In this document: in pieces, positions 54,928-64,000 of the stretch
Numbering within the stretch: the stretch's first letter is position 1
Layout of the letters: every line of letters begins with the position of its first letter
DNA from: Blattamonas nauphoetae
Lineage: Eukaryota > Preaxostyla > Oxymonadida
Reading direction: 5' to 3'
DNA: 64,000 bases
Assembly: GCA_033064195.1 (NCBI GenBank)
Contig: JARBJD010000298.1
Location: 27,357-91,356 of the forward strand
Translations under genes and position numbers: made by a program
Notes under the pieces: generated by a model
The model's input: the letters and a program-made list of their open reading frames with translations, nothing else
What the model was told of the DNA's origin: nothing
Database searches by the model: none

Positions 54928-56597
54928 ATGAGAAGTATCAGATCAAATCAATCCAAACCAACATCGACACTAATTGAGCAAATCGAAGTGCAATCATATC
55001 TGCCAAAACAATGGGATTCAGAGCCACATTTATTCCATCCAAGAAGTGCATCCAACGAATCCTCCTATGCCATGCAGAATTGAGATGAGATTGAAGTTCC
55101 ACTGTGCTATGACGGTCATGATGTGACTGAGTTTGCGAAGAGTCATTTACGAATAGATCTAACGATCACTGTTCCGTATGAGCAACCGACGACAGACAGA
55201 AACAACTACCCTAACATGTATGCAATGTTCTACGGATATAAGTCATCATCAGATGCAATTCGAGACATGAGACTCGTCGACAGTAAAGGAAACATCATTG
55301 ACAATACACTCCAGAATAATCATGTTCACGAATCATTTCTGTACCACACTTTCAAGTCTTATGAAGAGAAAACAACATGAAGCATTGCTACAGTCTTTTG
55401 AAAATGTTCAGAGAATGGATCCAAGTGTTTGTGGATGCTACTTTTCTCCAACTCCTAATACTGAAACAATGTTCCCAATTACAATTCCACTCGTTATTCC
55501 GTTTGTGAATTTACTTCCACTGAGTACCTTTGATCAATATCCAAATGCCATCTTTGGTAATTTACGTTTGAGATTTCATTTAACAACTGATTCACTTGTG
55601 TATTGTCCGATTCGAGTACCCACAGTCATTCGAAAAGGACTTGAACGATACGTGGAGAAAGATCCATTAGGAAAATATACTACACAAATCTCATCACGCA
55701 CTATTGCAAGATGGAGAATTCACAAATGTGACTCAAGAATTCACACAAATCGGAAATCCAGTTTATCAATATTATACATATTCAGATCCTGATCCAAGTA
55801 CTGGAATTGTGCATACTACAGTTCAATCAACCACTTCCACGGTTCTGAGTTCATCTGTAGACAAGGTCACTTCGATTTGCTACGGATATCAAATCACTGA
55901 TGCAACGAAGCAATCCCTCTTCAACACGTATTCAAAGACATTGTATGTGCTAAAAGCAGAAAGAATTGACACACAATCATTTCAATCATCTGCAAATGCC
56001 ATGGGAGTGAGATCAAACATCAGTATCAAACTCAACAATCTCATGAATCTTATGTGCTTATTCCTGATAGACCAAATGAATGAACAGTCTTCAGAAATCC
56101 TCAATATGTTGGTCACTTCGAAATGCTAGGAAATAATTATCCCAATTTCCCAATGTCAACAAACTCACCAGAGTTCTATCAAATGATGATGGTGAACGGT
56201 GATTTCATTGGCTGTTCAGCAACACAAGAGTTTGAGAATTCCATTTGTGAACCTCGCAATTACGTCTATGGTGGAAAGGAGCAGGAAGCTGAGACCATCA
56301 ACGGATGCAACTTCATTCACTTTCATGGTTCCAACAGATCGAAGTGAAATCGCTGGTGGAGAAGAAGGTATATCGACAGCAGAATCAGTGAACGTTGTTT
56401 TCAGAGGAACCCCAATCAAACAAGGCGAACCTGATCCATATTTCACATCAACTCCAGAAGGTCCTCCTCCACCAATTCTTGCACTACATCAGGCTACATA
56501 CTGGTTGTTCTGGATTGAGAAAGGACAACCACGAGTGCGATATGTCATTGATCGTCGACTCCAAGAAGCGTATGAAGAAGTGAAGAGAGGTTACTAA
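54928..56597 (+). pseudogene. Major capsid-like protein 2, E2 copy
   Basis: Counterpart of 12586-14270: MRSIRSNQSKPTSTL start, SSSDAIRDMRLVD, IPLVIPFVNLLPLSTF, FGNLRLRFHL, and PPPPILALHQATYWLFW near the end. Several breaks. It is a paralogue of the preceding capsid gene, sharing strand order and the C-terminal Pro-Ile-Leu-Ala...Trp-x-Leu tail. Confidence 0.75.
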
Positions 56598-57149
56598 ATA
56601 GAACAAATATGATATTTTATTTTTGTAGAAACACAAATGGTGAAGCGCTACTTCAATTCAGAATTCTCACACTGCTCAACTCCTCCTGATTTTACCAATT
56701 CCAGAAACCAAAATATGTTCACTTCCTCGACTGTAAACTCATCCACGTGAAGAAGAAATGAATGGTAACTCAACTGTCATCTCAGACCTTTGATACATGA
56801 GATCAATCAAGCAGAAACTGAGATCGATCGATCTCAGTTCCAGTTTTGGGACTGAGATCAATGACCTAATTAAGCGTATCTATATTTGTCTCAATGTTGT
56901 ATCAAATGGTCAAAATAAGAATCTTGAAAAGCGAAATGGTTGTAGTGTGATAGAATGAACACTGAAAGAGAGTCAAACGACTTCAGATTGACAATCGATG
57001 TCGTCTTCTCTTCTTTTCGTCCCTTTCGCCTCGCTCTCGCTCCCTCCTCCTCTCTCCTTTTCGCACTCTTCTCGATGTTGCTTTCGTATCATAATCATTC
57101 CGTCCATGCGATCGCGACGTGTTGCTCATTCCACCTCTCGCTGTCCATC

Positions 57150-58602
57150 CATCAGATGGAAGGCGTCGATTCGGTAAGAAGACACGTAACAGTATTCGGT
57201 CGATGCAACAACACAGAATCAGAGTGAGTGGGCGGAGAGGGGTGTGAAGTGCGTGTTGTGTGGTGTGGTGAATTCTTTCCCAGGTGACTGTTTCCTGCTC
57301 CTCCGATCTTCCCGTTGATCCCTTGGTCGTAGTCGTCCTCTTCCTCTTTTTTCTTGGCAGCTGCTTCGGCTGTTTCAGCGTCTGCATTTTCTTTGCGCTT
57401 TCTCTCCTCTTCTTCGCGACGTTTTCGTTCCTCCACTTCCTTCTTCTTCTTCCCTTTCAGCTTCTTCAGTCTCCTCCTCTTCCTGTTTTCGTGCAATCTC
57501 TTCATGTCGTCTTCTCTCATCTTCTTCCGCTCTCTTTCGATCTTCCTCTTATCTACGTTTTCTCTCAGATTCTACTGCTTCCTTTCTCAGTCTCTCTTCC
57601 TCTTCCTTCGCAAGTCTTTCTGCTTCTTCTTTTGCCAACCTGTCTGCCTCCAGCTTCGCCAGTCGCTCAGTCTCTTCTCTGGCGAGTCTCTCTTCCTCCT
57701 CCTCCTTCTTCTTGTCGTCAGGTTGTCCTTTTCGAGTAAGCTTCCGATTTTCATGTCCTCCCATCGCCATCTTCATCCTATTCGCGTCCGCATCGTCGTC
57801 ATGATCTCCTTTCTTCTTCGCTTTCTTGCTTGCTGGGCGAAGCGACACTGAAGATCTCGTTCGTTCCGGTTCAATCTTCCTCTTCTTTTTGGTTGACGCA
57901 GCCAACACCAATGCAGCCGCTTCCTCTTCCTGCATCCTCTCCTCTTCTGCTGCGATCTGAGCCTCCAGCTCTTCCATCTCCTTCCTTTCCTGTTCTTCCT
58001 CCTCGTTCACTGTCTGCCCAATCAGTCCTCGCAGGATCGTCTGTCCTCCTGGTCCTTTTGTTTCGACGTATGAAGGACTCAGCAGAATGGAATATTCCTT
58101 CCCTTCCGTTATCTTCTCTTCTCCGAACAGATACCCTAAAGTTCACCCTCAAACTCATCCTCCTCCTCCCCAACGATCGTTTCGGATCCTTGTCTCGCCT
58201 CTTCAGCATCTTCTTCCCGTTGTGGATCAGCACGAGTCTCTTCTCTGGCTCTTCGTTGTCCATCATCTGGTCGGTCAGTCCACCAAATCCTCCGAAAGCA
58301 TCAGCTGTCTCGATATAGCTTGGAGGGATGAAGACGTGGTGTTCCTCCCCCGTTGAACCTCACCTCGCCAGGAATGAACGGGATGTACTCACCTTCGAAC
58401 AGTCCTTCTTCCCGTTCTTGATGACGATGAGTCGTCCGTCAATTCCCTTCGGTGCGATATTGTTCTGCTCCAAGTTCTCGCCATCTGCACGATGCAGTTT
58501 TCTTGTCTTTGTCTGAGCTGTGATTGTGCTGTCGAGAAGAGCTCGTTTGGAGGAGGTTGGTGTGATGAAGTTCTGAAACGTCTGAAAAGCGATTGAACGC
58601 AT
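57150..58602 (-). pseudogene. Host-like coiled-coil gene region inside T2
   Basis: Reading leftward from 58602: a segment ending RLIVIKNGKK, a second related segment RLVLIHNGKK, then GQTILRGLIGQTVNEEEEQE leading into a long Glu/Lys/Arg coiled coil (AKEEAERLAKEEEERL and similar) with a nuclear-type KKKRKIEPER stretch. GTGAAC...AAACAAAAG near 58125-58035 could be a short intron, as it would join GEEEDEFEG to GPGGQTIL. A TAA at 57549-57551 lies within uninterrupted coiled-coil character. Frames change several times, so the gene is decayed, spliced or both. I cannot name it. Confidence 0.45.
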
Positions 58603-58639
58603 GCACAGTCAAAGAGCGAGAAATCGTGTGATCATTGAG

Positions 58640-59074
58640 TCTTCCAAAGGGACATCTGAACAGCGCCTCGTGGGTTTTGTCATTCCTTCTCTTCCGGCTA
58701 TTGACTAGACAACTTGGAAATTTTCAAGAATCAACATCAGATCGGTATTTGCGAGACCTGTTGACTCTCCGTTTCGCTTCGGAATGTGAGCTCGCAGTTG
58801 AACTGCCGTAATCAGTTGCGGAATGAGTTGCTCCATTTCTGACGATGGACCATGCAAAGTAAATCCTGTGATTATCAACAGAGTCGTCAAGAGTGTTTGG
58901 ATGCTTCGATTTCGGAGGGTTGTTTGGTGGGCAGTTCAAGAACGAAAATAAAGATTCAGAGGATAGCCAACTGGCATGATGATCCTGAATCAAATCGTGG
59001 ATGACTCGAACGGCTGAAATGCGGTGCACATCCCATTTCGACGAAATAAACGAGAATTGTTTCAGAGATGCCAA
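58640..59074 (-). pseudogene. Second host-like coding segment inside T2
   Basis: Leftward reading gives a protein-like stretch KQFSFISSKWDVHRISAVRV followed, with one frame change near 58890, by LIITGFTLHGPSSEMEQLIP and LANTDLMLILENFQVV. A TAG at 58705-58707 is then followed in frame by SIAGREGMTKPTRRCSDVPL and a TGA. Possibly the upstream part of the same gene as 57150-58602. No family recognised. Confidence 0.35.
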
Positions 59075-60036
59075 AAGTCGAGATTGGGAAAGACAATCTG
59101 GTCACAGTGCATCGTTCAGGGACGTAAGGAATAGTGTGGAGAGAGGACGGTTGACGATGTGACAGTTAAAGACAGCAGTGTTGAGAACAACCAACCCAAA
59201 GAAGAAACCATTTCTGGACGATTGGAGGCGATCGGAGAATCTGTTCATCGGTACCAGCAATCAAAGAAAGAGCGGCATCCGAGGAGAGTCCGCAGAAATG
59301 AATGGGGAGTCATTCGAGAGAGGCGGGGTCGACGTGTCAATTGAGATCTCACACGTCACTGACAGATTATCTGGGAGAGATGGAAATAATGGAAGTGACA
59401 GATTAACCAAGTCAAAATAGGACTGAAGATCGAGATAAAGAGAAGAAATCTCGAAGACTAATGAACAATTGAACAACGAATGCAAACCTGCGGAATAAAG
59501 CACTCTAAGAGAAAACAATCGTCGAGAAATGGTAAAGGAGATCATTCGTGGAGGAATTAAGAAATTTTTCGAAGAACAAGCGTGATTCATCCAGTTCTTC
59601 AACCGGATCGGTTAGAAGAGTTATTGTGGGACGATTCAACTCAAGATTTCAATGAAAGTTCTTGCAAACATAATTCAACACGGATAGTGGGTCTTTTACT
59701 TCGTTATTTTGAGTTTTATAACAATTTGAACACTAGTTATTTTCTGAGATCAAAAAGCTGAGATCGATGAGATCCGTGTCAAAGGTCTGGTCATCTCAAA
59801 AGACATTCCTCAGCACAAAACAATCCATGGTGATTGGATCCAGACTGACGCATTTAATGACTCATATGTTGCTTTCTGTAACGAACAGATTGCGAAGCGA
59901 AAGTGGGAATTAACTACTCGACAATCAATTGTGAAGATCTGGTTCAAAGACAGTTCTGGTGAATCCATTGAGATGGAAACATCCGAGACAATCAATGGAA
60001 AAATAATCAAAGAGTATTATGAATTTCTGGTTGATC

Positions 60037-60960
60037 TCATGTTGGAATATTAGTCATTGTTTCGATCAGGGAATTATATTTTTGAATGAGTTCATTTATG
60101 AGTGTCTTTTGATGTCCGACAATAGAGGATAATTCCTGAATCGCTTTCACACAAAAGCATGAGAGTTCTGCATAATCAACTTGAAGACAATCTGGATTGG
60201 AATCATTCACGACTTCAGGGAATATTTCTTGGATCTGTTGAGCAATCACGCCGATGTGTTTCTTCTCTCTTTCCTTCTTCAAGCATTCACATTTCTCTTT
60301 GCAGTTCTTCAAGTGTTCTTCATCTGTCTCATTTTCAATTTGCTTCGTCACTTTGCTGATCTTCGAGTCGAATGTGTTGAACTGATACTGCACGATTTCC
60401 ACTTTATTCAGTTGTTCAAGAACATCGGGGTATGGTTCAATATTTCTTTTGACTCTTCTGTCTGAAAGCTGAGAAAAACTTCCTGTTGGTGAGATTGAAA
60501 ATACTCCTGAACCAGTGTCCTCATCGTAGTAGTACAATGCTGGTGTGTCACATGGAGACCACATAATAATGCCATCACCATTGAACTGAATTCCAGAGGT
60601 TTCTGCAATCGATTGTGAGATTGATATGCCAGACTTAAATGTTGAAGCCGGATATGTTCCAGGATACTTCGGAAGTGATCCTTCTGAGATATTCCACTTC
60701 GCTCCATTCACGTTGATCAATCCTCCAATTTCTGGTGTTGCTATTCCAGCTGAACAAGTGATTGATCCATTTGTGCTCACCACTTTTTGGATTGAAGATA
60801 TCGCTGTCTTGTGTGCTTCTGTTGTCTTCTGAAGTGAGTCAATCACTGCTGCATTCTCGTTGGTCGTCGAGAGATTATGATCAATCATTTTCTCAATCAT
60901 TTGTGAATTGTATTTTGTCGATTCATTTCTGAGTATTCTTTTCCGGAAAATAAAAAACAC
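60037..60960 (-). CDS. Fibre-like protein with S74 chaperone domain, E2 copy
   Basis: A 307-residue open frame. An N-terminal coiled coil spans about 20-60, a Gly/Ser-rich shaft region 65-160 (INVNGAKWNISEGS), and a peptidase-S74 domain from about 165. The dyad sits in LSDRRVKRNI (Ser166-Asp167, Lys171), and the signature IGVIAQQIQEIFPEVV lies near 237-252. Between them is a charged helical insertion of about 35 residues. S74 domains chaperone trimeric fibres and are released by self-cleavage, so this is a strong candidate for a capsid spike. The start is uncertain, because the first ~16 residues do not match the B copy. Confidence 0.85.
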   Translation of the reverse strand: MFFIFRKRILRNESTKYNSQMIEKMIDHNLSTTNENAAVIDSLQKTTEAHKTAISSIQKVVSTNGSITCSAGIATPEIGGLINVNGAKWNISEGSLPKYPGTYPASTFKSGISISQSIAETSGIQFNGDGIIMWSPCDTPALYYYDEDTGSGVFSISPTGSFSQLSDRRVKRNIEPYPDVLEQLNKVEIVQYQFNTFDSKISKVTKQIENETDEEHLKNCKEKCECLKKEREKKHIGVIAQQIQEIFPEVVNDSNPDCLQVDYAELSCFCVKAIQELSSIVGHQKTLINELIQKYNSLIETMTNIPT

Positions 60961-61183
60961 TATGAACTTATTTTTACCAACATAGTCTCAAATTTTCGAG
61001 ATGAATCACAATTCTTCGATGAATACTATGAATTTTAAAAAAGTATGGGAAACAGTTAAGAATGTCAAGCAGAACAACTATTCGACTCACTGACTCGGTT
61101 TGATTTTATCCCTCTTTTGACATATATAGTATCTCACCAAAATTTGTTTTCTCATTGGTGTTGACGCTAAACCTTACCGAGCG

Positions 61184-61645
61184 ATGAATCGTGCCAAAGT
61201 ACATCGCACGTTGTTTCCAACTTTAGGTGTCGAGCATCGATATCATGGGATGCCACACATCATCCAATATTTGCGATTCCTGCTCACTCGTATTCTTTAC
61301 GCCTTACAGTCCAAAGTCGATCCAATCTATTTCAGAACGGATACCTTCGGTCTATTACAACTAAGGTATTTGATTGATTGTACTTTGGACGAACTTAATT
61401 ATAATGGCAGCAGGGACATCCTCTCTCTGTTGCATAACGGCGTCAACTCAAGCATGAGGGCTGAAGACTACTATTCCGAATTCGAAACATTAACAGCGAG
61501 GGATGATGCGAATGAGCTCATAGAAGACGACTGGACAGGAATTGAAGCGGTTCGATCCGACCGACATAGACAACTTGGGGGCGCCAATGAACCAATAGAC
61601 TTGACGGCAGATGAGATCGCAGACGAACTTGATTCTCTTCTGTGA
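61184..61645 (+). CDS. Unknown 153-residue protein with acidic C-terminus
   Basis: Whole frame between the fibre gene and the right terminal repeat of E2; B has nothing here. The N-terminal 90 residues look helical (HIIQYLRFLLTRILYAL); the C-terminal 50 are acidic and end EPIDLTADEIADELDSLL. The PIDLT plus acidic pattern resembles a SUMO-interacting motif. Unlike other element genes it lacks the TTTTTATTTT motif and instead has CATATATAGTATC about 65 bases upstream. It may be a captured host gene or a lineage-specific host-interaction protein. Stop is TGA. Confidence 0.6.
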   Translation: MNRAKVHRTLFPTLGVEHRYHGMPHIIQYLRFLLTRILYALQSKVDPIYFRTDTFGLLQLRYLIDCTLDELNYNGSRDILSLLHNGVNSSMRAEDYYSEFETLTARDDANELIEDDWTGIEAVRSDRHRQLGGANEPIDLTADEIADELDSLL

Positions 61646-62147
61646 CTTCTTTTAATTAAGGTAATCGTTCTTCAGTTTTTCTGTTCCCTTTTTTTAACCA
61701 TTCACTGATGGAGACGCTTCCTTTTCTGTTCTTCTTTTTTTGAAACCAGTATCTCAAATCAGAAATGCGAAACGATGAATTTGGTATCGCGATTCTCTAT
61801 TTTTTCAAAAATAACCTCACTTTTTGCATTCATAGAAGAATTGTCACACGTGCACAAACATATCAAGTTTTGTCTTGTTAGCTGTTATGATTGAGTGTAT
61901 CGTCGTTCTCTCCAGTACGATTTAAATGTGTGTTCTTCATTTTCATATTTTCTGTCTCTTGTTTTCATCAGGAACGTTCAGATCAAACCAAATATCCAGC
62001 TCTTCATTCTGTGCTTGTATGGAAGACGTCCTCTCATTCAACATTCTCGATTCTGAACATTTTTTCATTCTTTCTATTCCTCTCATTCTCTCTTTACGAT
62101 CATCACTGTATTCCAGGTTTTCAGTTGTTCTTAACGGTCATCGGATC
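61646..62147. other. Intergenic stretch inside E2's right end
   Basis: About 500 bases, AT-rich and pyrimidine-rich on the plus strand, between the 153-residue gene and the start of terminal-repeat homology. It does not match the inner flank of E2's left end or of A. I see no gene in it. Confidence 0.6.
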
Positions 62148-63804
62148 TCGGTAAAAGTATGCATTCTTCATCATTTCACTCTCATTTCTTCTTGTTTTAG
62201 ACTTGTTTCAGCTGTTTCCGGGCTAATTGTCACTTGTTTATTGCTCATTATTGTTTCGTTTTGGTCACACTTCAGTCCTCGTTTTTCGTTGTTTACTGTT
62301 TTAACCACTTCATTCATACTCAGTTCGCTCAAACTTTTTCTCAATTGAATTGCACAAATTTCCGTTTAGTGAAGATTCCGACATTCTGCAGAGATCTCAC
62401 TTTCAACGGCTCACTTCATATCTCGGAATTTTTCCGTAATCTTCATCGTATCACGTACATTTTGAATCATTTTGTTGTTTTAAGCGAAAAGGACCAAACA
62501 CAAGCGACATTTTCACTATTGGTGTCACATTTCACGTCATTTTCACGTTCGTCAATTTCCCTCTCAGTTTCATACTTGCCCGTTTCATTGTTGCTTGTTT
62601 CGCTTTCTTTTACTCTGTTTTTGTGAAAAGTTGATGAAAAGTTGACTAAAATGATGTGCTTGTGAAGTGAGAACGGCCTACAAAATGGAAGTGAATTGAG
62701 CAAAATGAAGAGGAATGATGAACAGATCAGATGTGAAATGGGGAGCAAAAGTGATGAAATGAAAGGGACTACAGTCGGTTTTGAAGTGACAAAACGGTCA
62801 AAAGTTGTGAAGTGAAAACATGAAAAGTGACTTTATGGGAGAACTATCCGACAAAATCTCCTCAAAATTTGAGCACACCTTCCTCAGACCGTGAGAAAGA
62901 AGGATTTGTGACGAAATTCAGATCAAAAATCCATAGTGTCAAAATGTTGGTGCAAATGTGTCGTCACAAGTGTGATCGAAAAATCGACCCTCAGAGCGAA
63001 CTATAGGTGATGTACAACCAGAATTCTCAAAAGCGTCGCTTGAGTGCAATTGTGAAGTGGTTTGGAAAATCAATGAGAAATGAAAATTGACAAAATTGTG
63101 AAAACGATCGTGTGTCGAGGATCGTCAGAACCGAATGACGCGAATACCTGTCAACTAGCGATTTGACACCTACGGAGATCATCAGAGGGCGAAAAGTGAC
63201 GTGTAGGAGAAGAGCGAGACGTCACTTTCTCCTCCTTAAAAATTTTGTCATTTTCAAAATATGTTGTGGGGTCGGATCTAACTTTTTTCAAAAGTGCTTT
63301 TTCCGAAAATTTCACCTATCAAAATCAATTTCGTAATTTTAGAACGTGTTTGAACACAATTTGAGACATAAAGGTGTTCATAGTGGCGAAATCGAACATC
63401 GACTTTTCGTCTTTTTCGACCTAAGTTCGGTACACAGTTCGACGAATTCTCAACCGATTTTCATCAGAGTTGTTTTGATCGAGGACCGACAGTGTCCCGA
63501 GATTTTAGAATTTTTCAAATTTTTGAAATGGTTTATCATGTTAGATTTCAGTGATTTGTGGTAAAAGAGAAAACACCAAAAAAGCCAACATTTTTCGAAT
63601 GTTGTCAAAATTCTTCAAAATTGACACTTTTCACGAGGTCAAAATATTGGACATATTTTTAGAATTTAGGCCAAATATTGATGTCATCAAAATGTCATAA
63701 ATTCCTTTTAATACAAGATTCAAAATTGGTCAATCGGACTTGACTTTTAGTTTTGATTTCAATGACAATTTCAGATTGGTTCTCCAGTCTTCTTCTATAC
63801 TACT
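62148..63804 (+). repeat. Right terminal inverted repeat of E2
   Basis: About 1.66 kb, reverse complement of 40729-42425 and parallel to 4510-6208. Homology starts at GGATCTCGGTAAAAGTATG and ends at the tip TATACTACT. It shares small variants with the left repeat of E2 that A lacks (for example the CAGAGCGAACTATAGG area), supporting that the two are one element's pair. Confidence 0.92.
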
Positions 63805-64000
63805 GACAGAGTTTGTATCCAGTGATTTTCTCAGGATCCACAATGAACATCCACATGAACGATAGTTGACGTCAGTGGAATCATCAGGATGGGAAGAACA
63901 CGAGCATCATCATTTTCGTTGATGTACGACTGACTGAAGTAACGACCCCTTTGAAGAGTCACTAGTCGAACTAGAGTTCGGGTACTTCTTCCTATCTTCG
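63805..64000 (-). pseudogene. pPolB of Polinton C, part upstream of the E2 insertion
   Basis: Begins with the second GACAGA copy (63805-63810) and matches the pPolB region just before the zinc finger (compare 2445-2600 in A), coding on the minus strand for the end of the OTU-like segment. It continues out of the window. The stretch shows some local divergence from A. Confidence 0.85.

Larger units (their letters stand above)
56783..59789. mobile_element. T2: 3.0 kb DNA transposon with host-like cargo
   Basis: Ends are CAGACCTTTGATAC at left and, in reverse complement, CAGACCTTTGACAC at right, followed on both sides by GATC-containing sequence. GTCATCT flanks both ends (56776-56782 and 59790-59796), a 7-bp target duplication. 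B's uninterrupted copy of the same gene supports the insertion. The CAG...CTG tips recall hAT elements, but those duplicate 8 bp, so the superfamily is uncertain. TGAGATC/GATCTCA motifs cluster within ~100 bases of both ends. The interior is GC-richer and codes on the minus strand. No transposase is recognised. Confidence 0.85.
56638..60053 (+). pseudogene. MVKRYF-family gene of E2, split by T2
   Basis: The gene begins at 56638 (after TATTTTATTTTTGTAG) and its other part resumes after transposon T2 at about 59797, reading TIHGDWIQTDAFNDSYVAF and ending near 60053. The homologue in B (12140-12546) has no insertion, so it marks the empty site. Function unknown. The 3' end overlaps the convergent fibre gene by 17 bases. 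Confidence 0.75.
40729..63804 (+). mobile_element. Polinton E2, end to end (23.1 kb, with T2 inside)
   Basis: Both tips are visible: AGTAGTACAGAAG at the left and, reading inward, AGTAGTATAGAAG at the right, with ~1.7 kb terminal inverted repeats and GACAGA duplications. Gene order: two-repeat protein, pPolB, integrase, small protein, ATPase (reverse), five virion-block genes, capsid 1, capsid 2, MVKRYF gene, fibre (reverse), a 153-residue gene. Without T2 the length is about 20 kb, normal for a Polinton. The element is structurally complete but its genes carry many breaks (roughly 15-20), mostly in the capsid block and integrase. The two TIRs resemble each other more than A's TIR. Confidence 0.93.

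Noticed and set aside
57284-57851. Plus-strand Ser/Phe/Leu-rich frames that look like membrane proteins in T2
   Set aside because: They are the antisense of the Glu/Lys-rich coiled-coil coding strand, which produces Phe/Leu/Ser runs.

Overview
The window is eukaryotic and is built almost entirely from large capsid-bearing Polinton/Maverick-type elements nested inside one another. No ordinary chromosomal host locus, rRNA, tRNA or CRISPR array is visible. Genes of protein-primed family-B DNA polymerase (pPolB), DDE/D integrase, packaging ATPase, two double-jelly-roll-like capsid proteins and small virion proteins recur in several copies and both orientations. The host is probably an AT-rich protist with a heavy Polinton load. 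A metamonad (oxymonad or trichomonad type) is my best guess from the load, from GTGAGT-like intron starts in cargo genes and from possible TAA/TAG sense codons in that cargo; this is inference with modest confidence.

Layout. (1) 1-6208: the pPolB end of Polinton A (pPolB, a small two-repeat protein, ~1.7 kb terminal inverted repeat). A is inserted in the primase-helicase gene of element B and runs out of the window on the left. (2) 6209-~35096: element B, a relative with inverted arms of nearly 5 kb, each carrying a PrimPol/SF3-helicase gene plus a repeat-rich non-coding block. The core has a fibre, capsid genes, ATPase and pPolB, but no integrase is visible. Its pPolB end is hit by T1, a 5.5 kb DNA transposon (24774-30295) carrying GC-richer, host-like, decayed genes. 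(3) ~35097-40728 and 63805-64000: element C, of the same family as A, with an ATPase remnant, a small protein, a whole integrase and a pPolB gene split by E2. (4) 40729-63804: Polinton E2, complete from end to end (23.1 kb) with ~1.7 kb TIRs and a perfect 6-bp target duplication GACAGA. It contains T2, a 3.0 kb DNA transposon (56783-59789) with its own TIRs and a 7-bp duplication. The nesting gives relative ages: C is older than E2, which is older than T2; B is older than A and T1; A looks youngest.

How the genes work together. pPolB (with B's primase-helicase) would replicate a linear genome with inverted ends, and integrase would insert it. The ATPase, two paralogous capsid proteins, paired small MAPG proteins, other virion proteins and an S74-chaperone fibre form a virion-assembly set. 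Nearly every element gene has a TTTTTATTTT-like motif a few bases before its ATG. The most interesting features are the pPolB architecture (OTU-like segment, zinc finger and embedded HNH-type domain), the hybrid design of B, the tandem capsid paralogues, and the possible non-standard code in transposon cargo.
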